Shown here in pieces: positions 10,546-11,345 of a stretch of DNA of 11,345 nt. The stretch lies in NCBI GenBank assembly GCA_022793355.1, contig JAAWCR010000103.1:1-11345 (forward strand), given 5' to 3'. Position 1 is the stretch's first letter. Each line of letters opens with the position of its first letter. The notes below the pieces were generated by a model. That model did no database searches, was not told the origin of the DNA, and was given only the letters and a program-made list of their open reading frames with translations. A program made the position numbers and the translations under genes. This DNA comes from Lawsonibacter sp. GTDB lineage: Bacteria; Bacillota; Clostridia; Oscillospirales; Oscillospiraceae.

Positions 10546-11345
10546 GTGGAAGATCGCAAAATCTATGAGGATATTGCGCTCCGTACCGAGGGCGATATCT
10601 ACATCGGCGTTGTGGGGCCGGTCCGGACAGGAAAATCCACCTTTATCAAGCGCTTTATGGAAACCCTGGTGATTCCCAACATTGAAAACGTTTACCGCCG
10701 GGAGCGGGCCCGGGACGAGCTGCCCCAGAGCGGTTCGGGCCGGACCATCATGACGGCGGAGCCCAAATTTGTTCCCGAGGAGGCGGTTGCGGTACAGGTA
10801 GACGGGGGAGCGGCCTTCCAGATGCGGATGATTGACTGCGTAGGTTACCTGGTGCCCAGCGCGGTGGGTCAGCTGGAGGGGGAGACCGAGCGGATGGTGA
10901 CCACCCCCTGGTTTGAGCACGAGATCCCCATGGCGGAGGCGGCGGAGATTGGCACCCGCAAGGTAATCTCGGAGCACTCCACCATCGGAGTGGTGGTCAC
11001 CACCGACGGCACCATCACCGATATCCCCCGGGAGGACTACTTGGAGGCGGAGGAGCGGGTGATCTCCGAGCTGAAGGAGCTGGGCAAGCCCTTTGTGGTT
11101 CTGCTCAACTCCGCCAACCCCGCCTCCGAGCGGGCCAGGGCCATCCGGTCGGACATCGCCCAGCGGTACGACGTGACCTGCGTGGCGGCCAACTGTCTGG
11201 AGCTGGAACAGGAGGAGATCAACGCCATTTTGAAAAGCGTCCTCTACGAATTCCCGGTGAAGGAGCTGGACCTCTTCCTGCCCCCCTGGGTGGACGCCCT
11301 GCCCCAGGAGCACCCCATCAAATCTGCCCTGTACACCGCCATCCG
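10546..11345 (+). CDS. spoIVA: SpoIVA, spore coat basement-layer ATPase (C-terminus cut by window edge)
   Basis: SpoIVA is a cytoskeletal ATPase of the mother cell that polymerises on the forespore surface after recruitment by SpoVM, and it anchors the whole coat. The start is GTG 10546, seven bases after AAGGAGG. The frame is open to the edge, giving 266 codons of a family usually near 490, so over 40 per cent is missing. The Walker A motif GPVRTGKST is at 24-32 with Lys30, the same number as in B. subtilis. DELPQSGSGRTIMTAEPKFVP at 57-77 is nearly invariant in the family; Thr70 is present, while position 71 is Ala where B. subtilis has Thr. Asp97 in MIDCVGY is the Walker B-like residue. The conserved TIGVVVTTDGTITDIPREDY region follows. 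The promoter is of sigma-E type. Confidence 0.97.
   Translation, partial: MEDRKIYEDIALRTEGDIYIGVVGPVRTGKSTFIKRFMETLVIPNIENVYRRERARDELPQSGSGRTIMTAEPKFVPEEAVAVQVDGGAAFQMRMIDCVGYLVPSAVGQLEGETERMVTTPWFEHEIPMAEAAEIGTRKVISEHSTIGVVVTTDGTITDIPREDYLEAEERVISELKELGKPFVVLLNSANPASERARAIRSDIAQRYDVTCVAANCLELEQEEINAILKSVLYEFPVKELDLFLPPWVDALPQEHPIKSALYTAI

Noticed and set aside
10432..11313. 293-codon minus-strand frame opposite spoIVA
   Set aside because: Antisense shadow of a highly conserved gene. The His/Gly/Leu-rich product and missing ribosome site argue against it.

Overview
The window looks like chromosomal DNA of a GC-rich, spore-forming member of the Clostridia. The best guess is an Oscillospiraceae/Flavonifractor-type gut bacterium. 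This rests on strong GGAGG ribosome sites, SpoIVA, SpoVM and a SipL-type protein (DUF3794 plus LysM, the clostridial counterpart of SpoVID), and sigma/anti-sigma pairs of the kind common in that group. The species assignment is inference. No tRNA, rRNA, CRISPR array or transposase was recognised.

Layout. (1) 1-1334, minus strand: a small ECF-like sigma factor and, through an ATGA overlap, a membrane-anchored anti-sigma-like protein that runs off the left edge. (2) 1335-1747: a relatively AT-rich intergenic stretch with promoter candidates. (3) 1748-5538, plus strand: HPr (ptsH) with its own promoter and a very strong terminator, then uvrC-rsmD-coaD-coiled-coil gene as a tight cluster with overlapping or nearly touching ends. 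A near-perfect vegetative promoter sits inside rsmD. Two tandem terminators close this block. (4) 5746-7193, plus strand: a second sigma/anti-sigma-like pair, again with an ATGA overlap, ending in a terminator. The two pairs flank the housekeeping block and point away from each other. (5) 7209-9032: a 23-codon spoVM and a SipL-like gene, both behind mother-cell-type promoter candidates, ending in a terminator. (6) 9033-10431: a small accessory patch with a ribbon-helix-helix (RHH) micro-gene under a consensus promoter overlapped by an inverted repeat, a structured leader and a 67-aa unknown ORF, an exact second copy of the sipL terminator, a 49-aa minus-strand unknown with its own consensus promoter, and a minus-strand membrane protein. 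(7) 10473-11345: spoIVA, truncated by the right edge, behind an excellent sigma-E-type promoter.

How it fits together. SpoVM, SipL and SpoIVA form the base on which the spore coat is built: SpoVM senses the forespore membrane and anchors the SpoIVA ATPase, and SipL binds SpoIVA. Having all three within about 4 kb, with matching promoter candidates, is the clearest biological theme of the window. The sigma/anti-sigma pairs are probably envelope-signal modules of unknown stimulus. The patch between sipL and spoIVA is the least explained part and the best place to look for something new.
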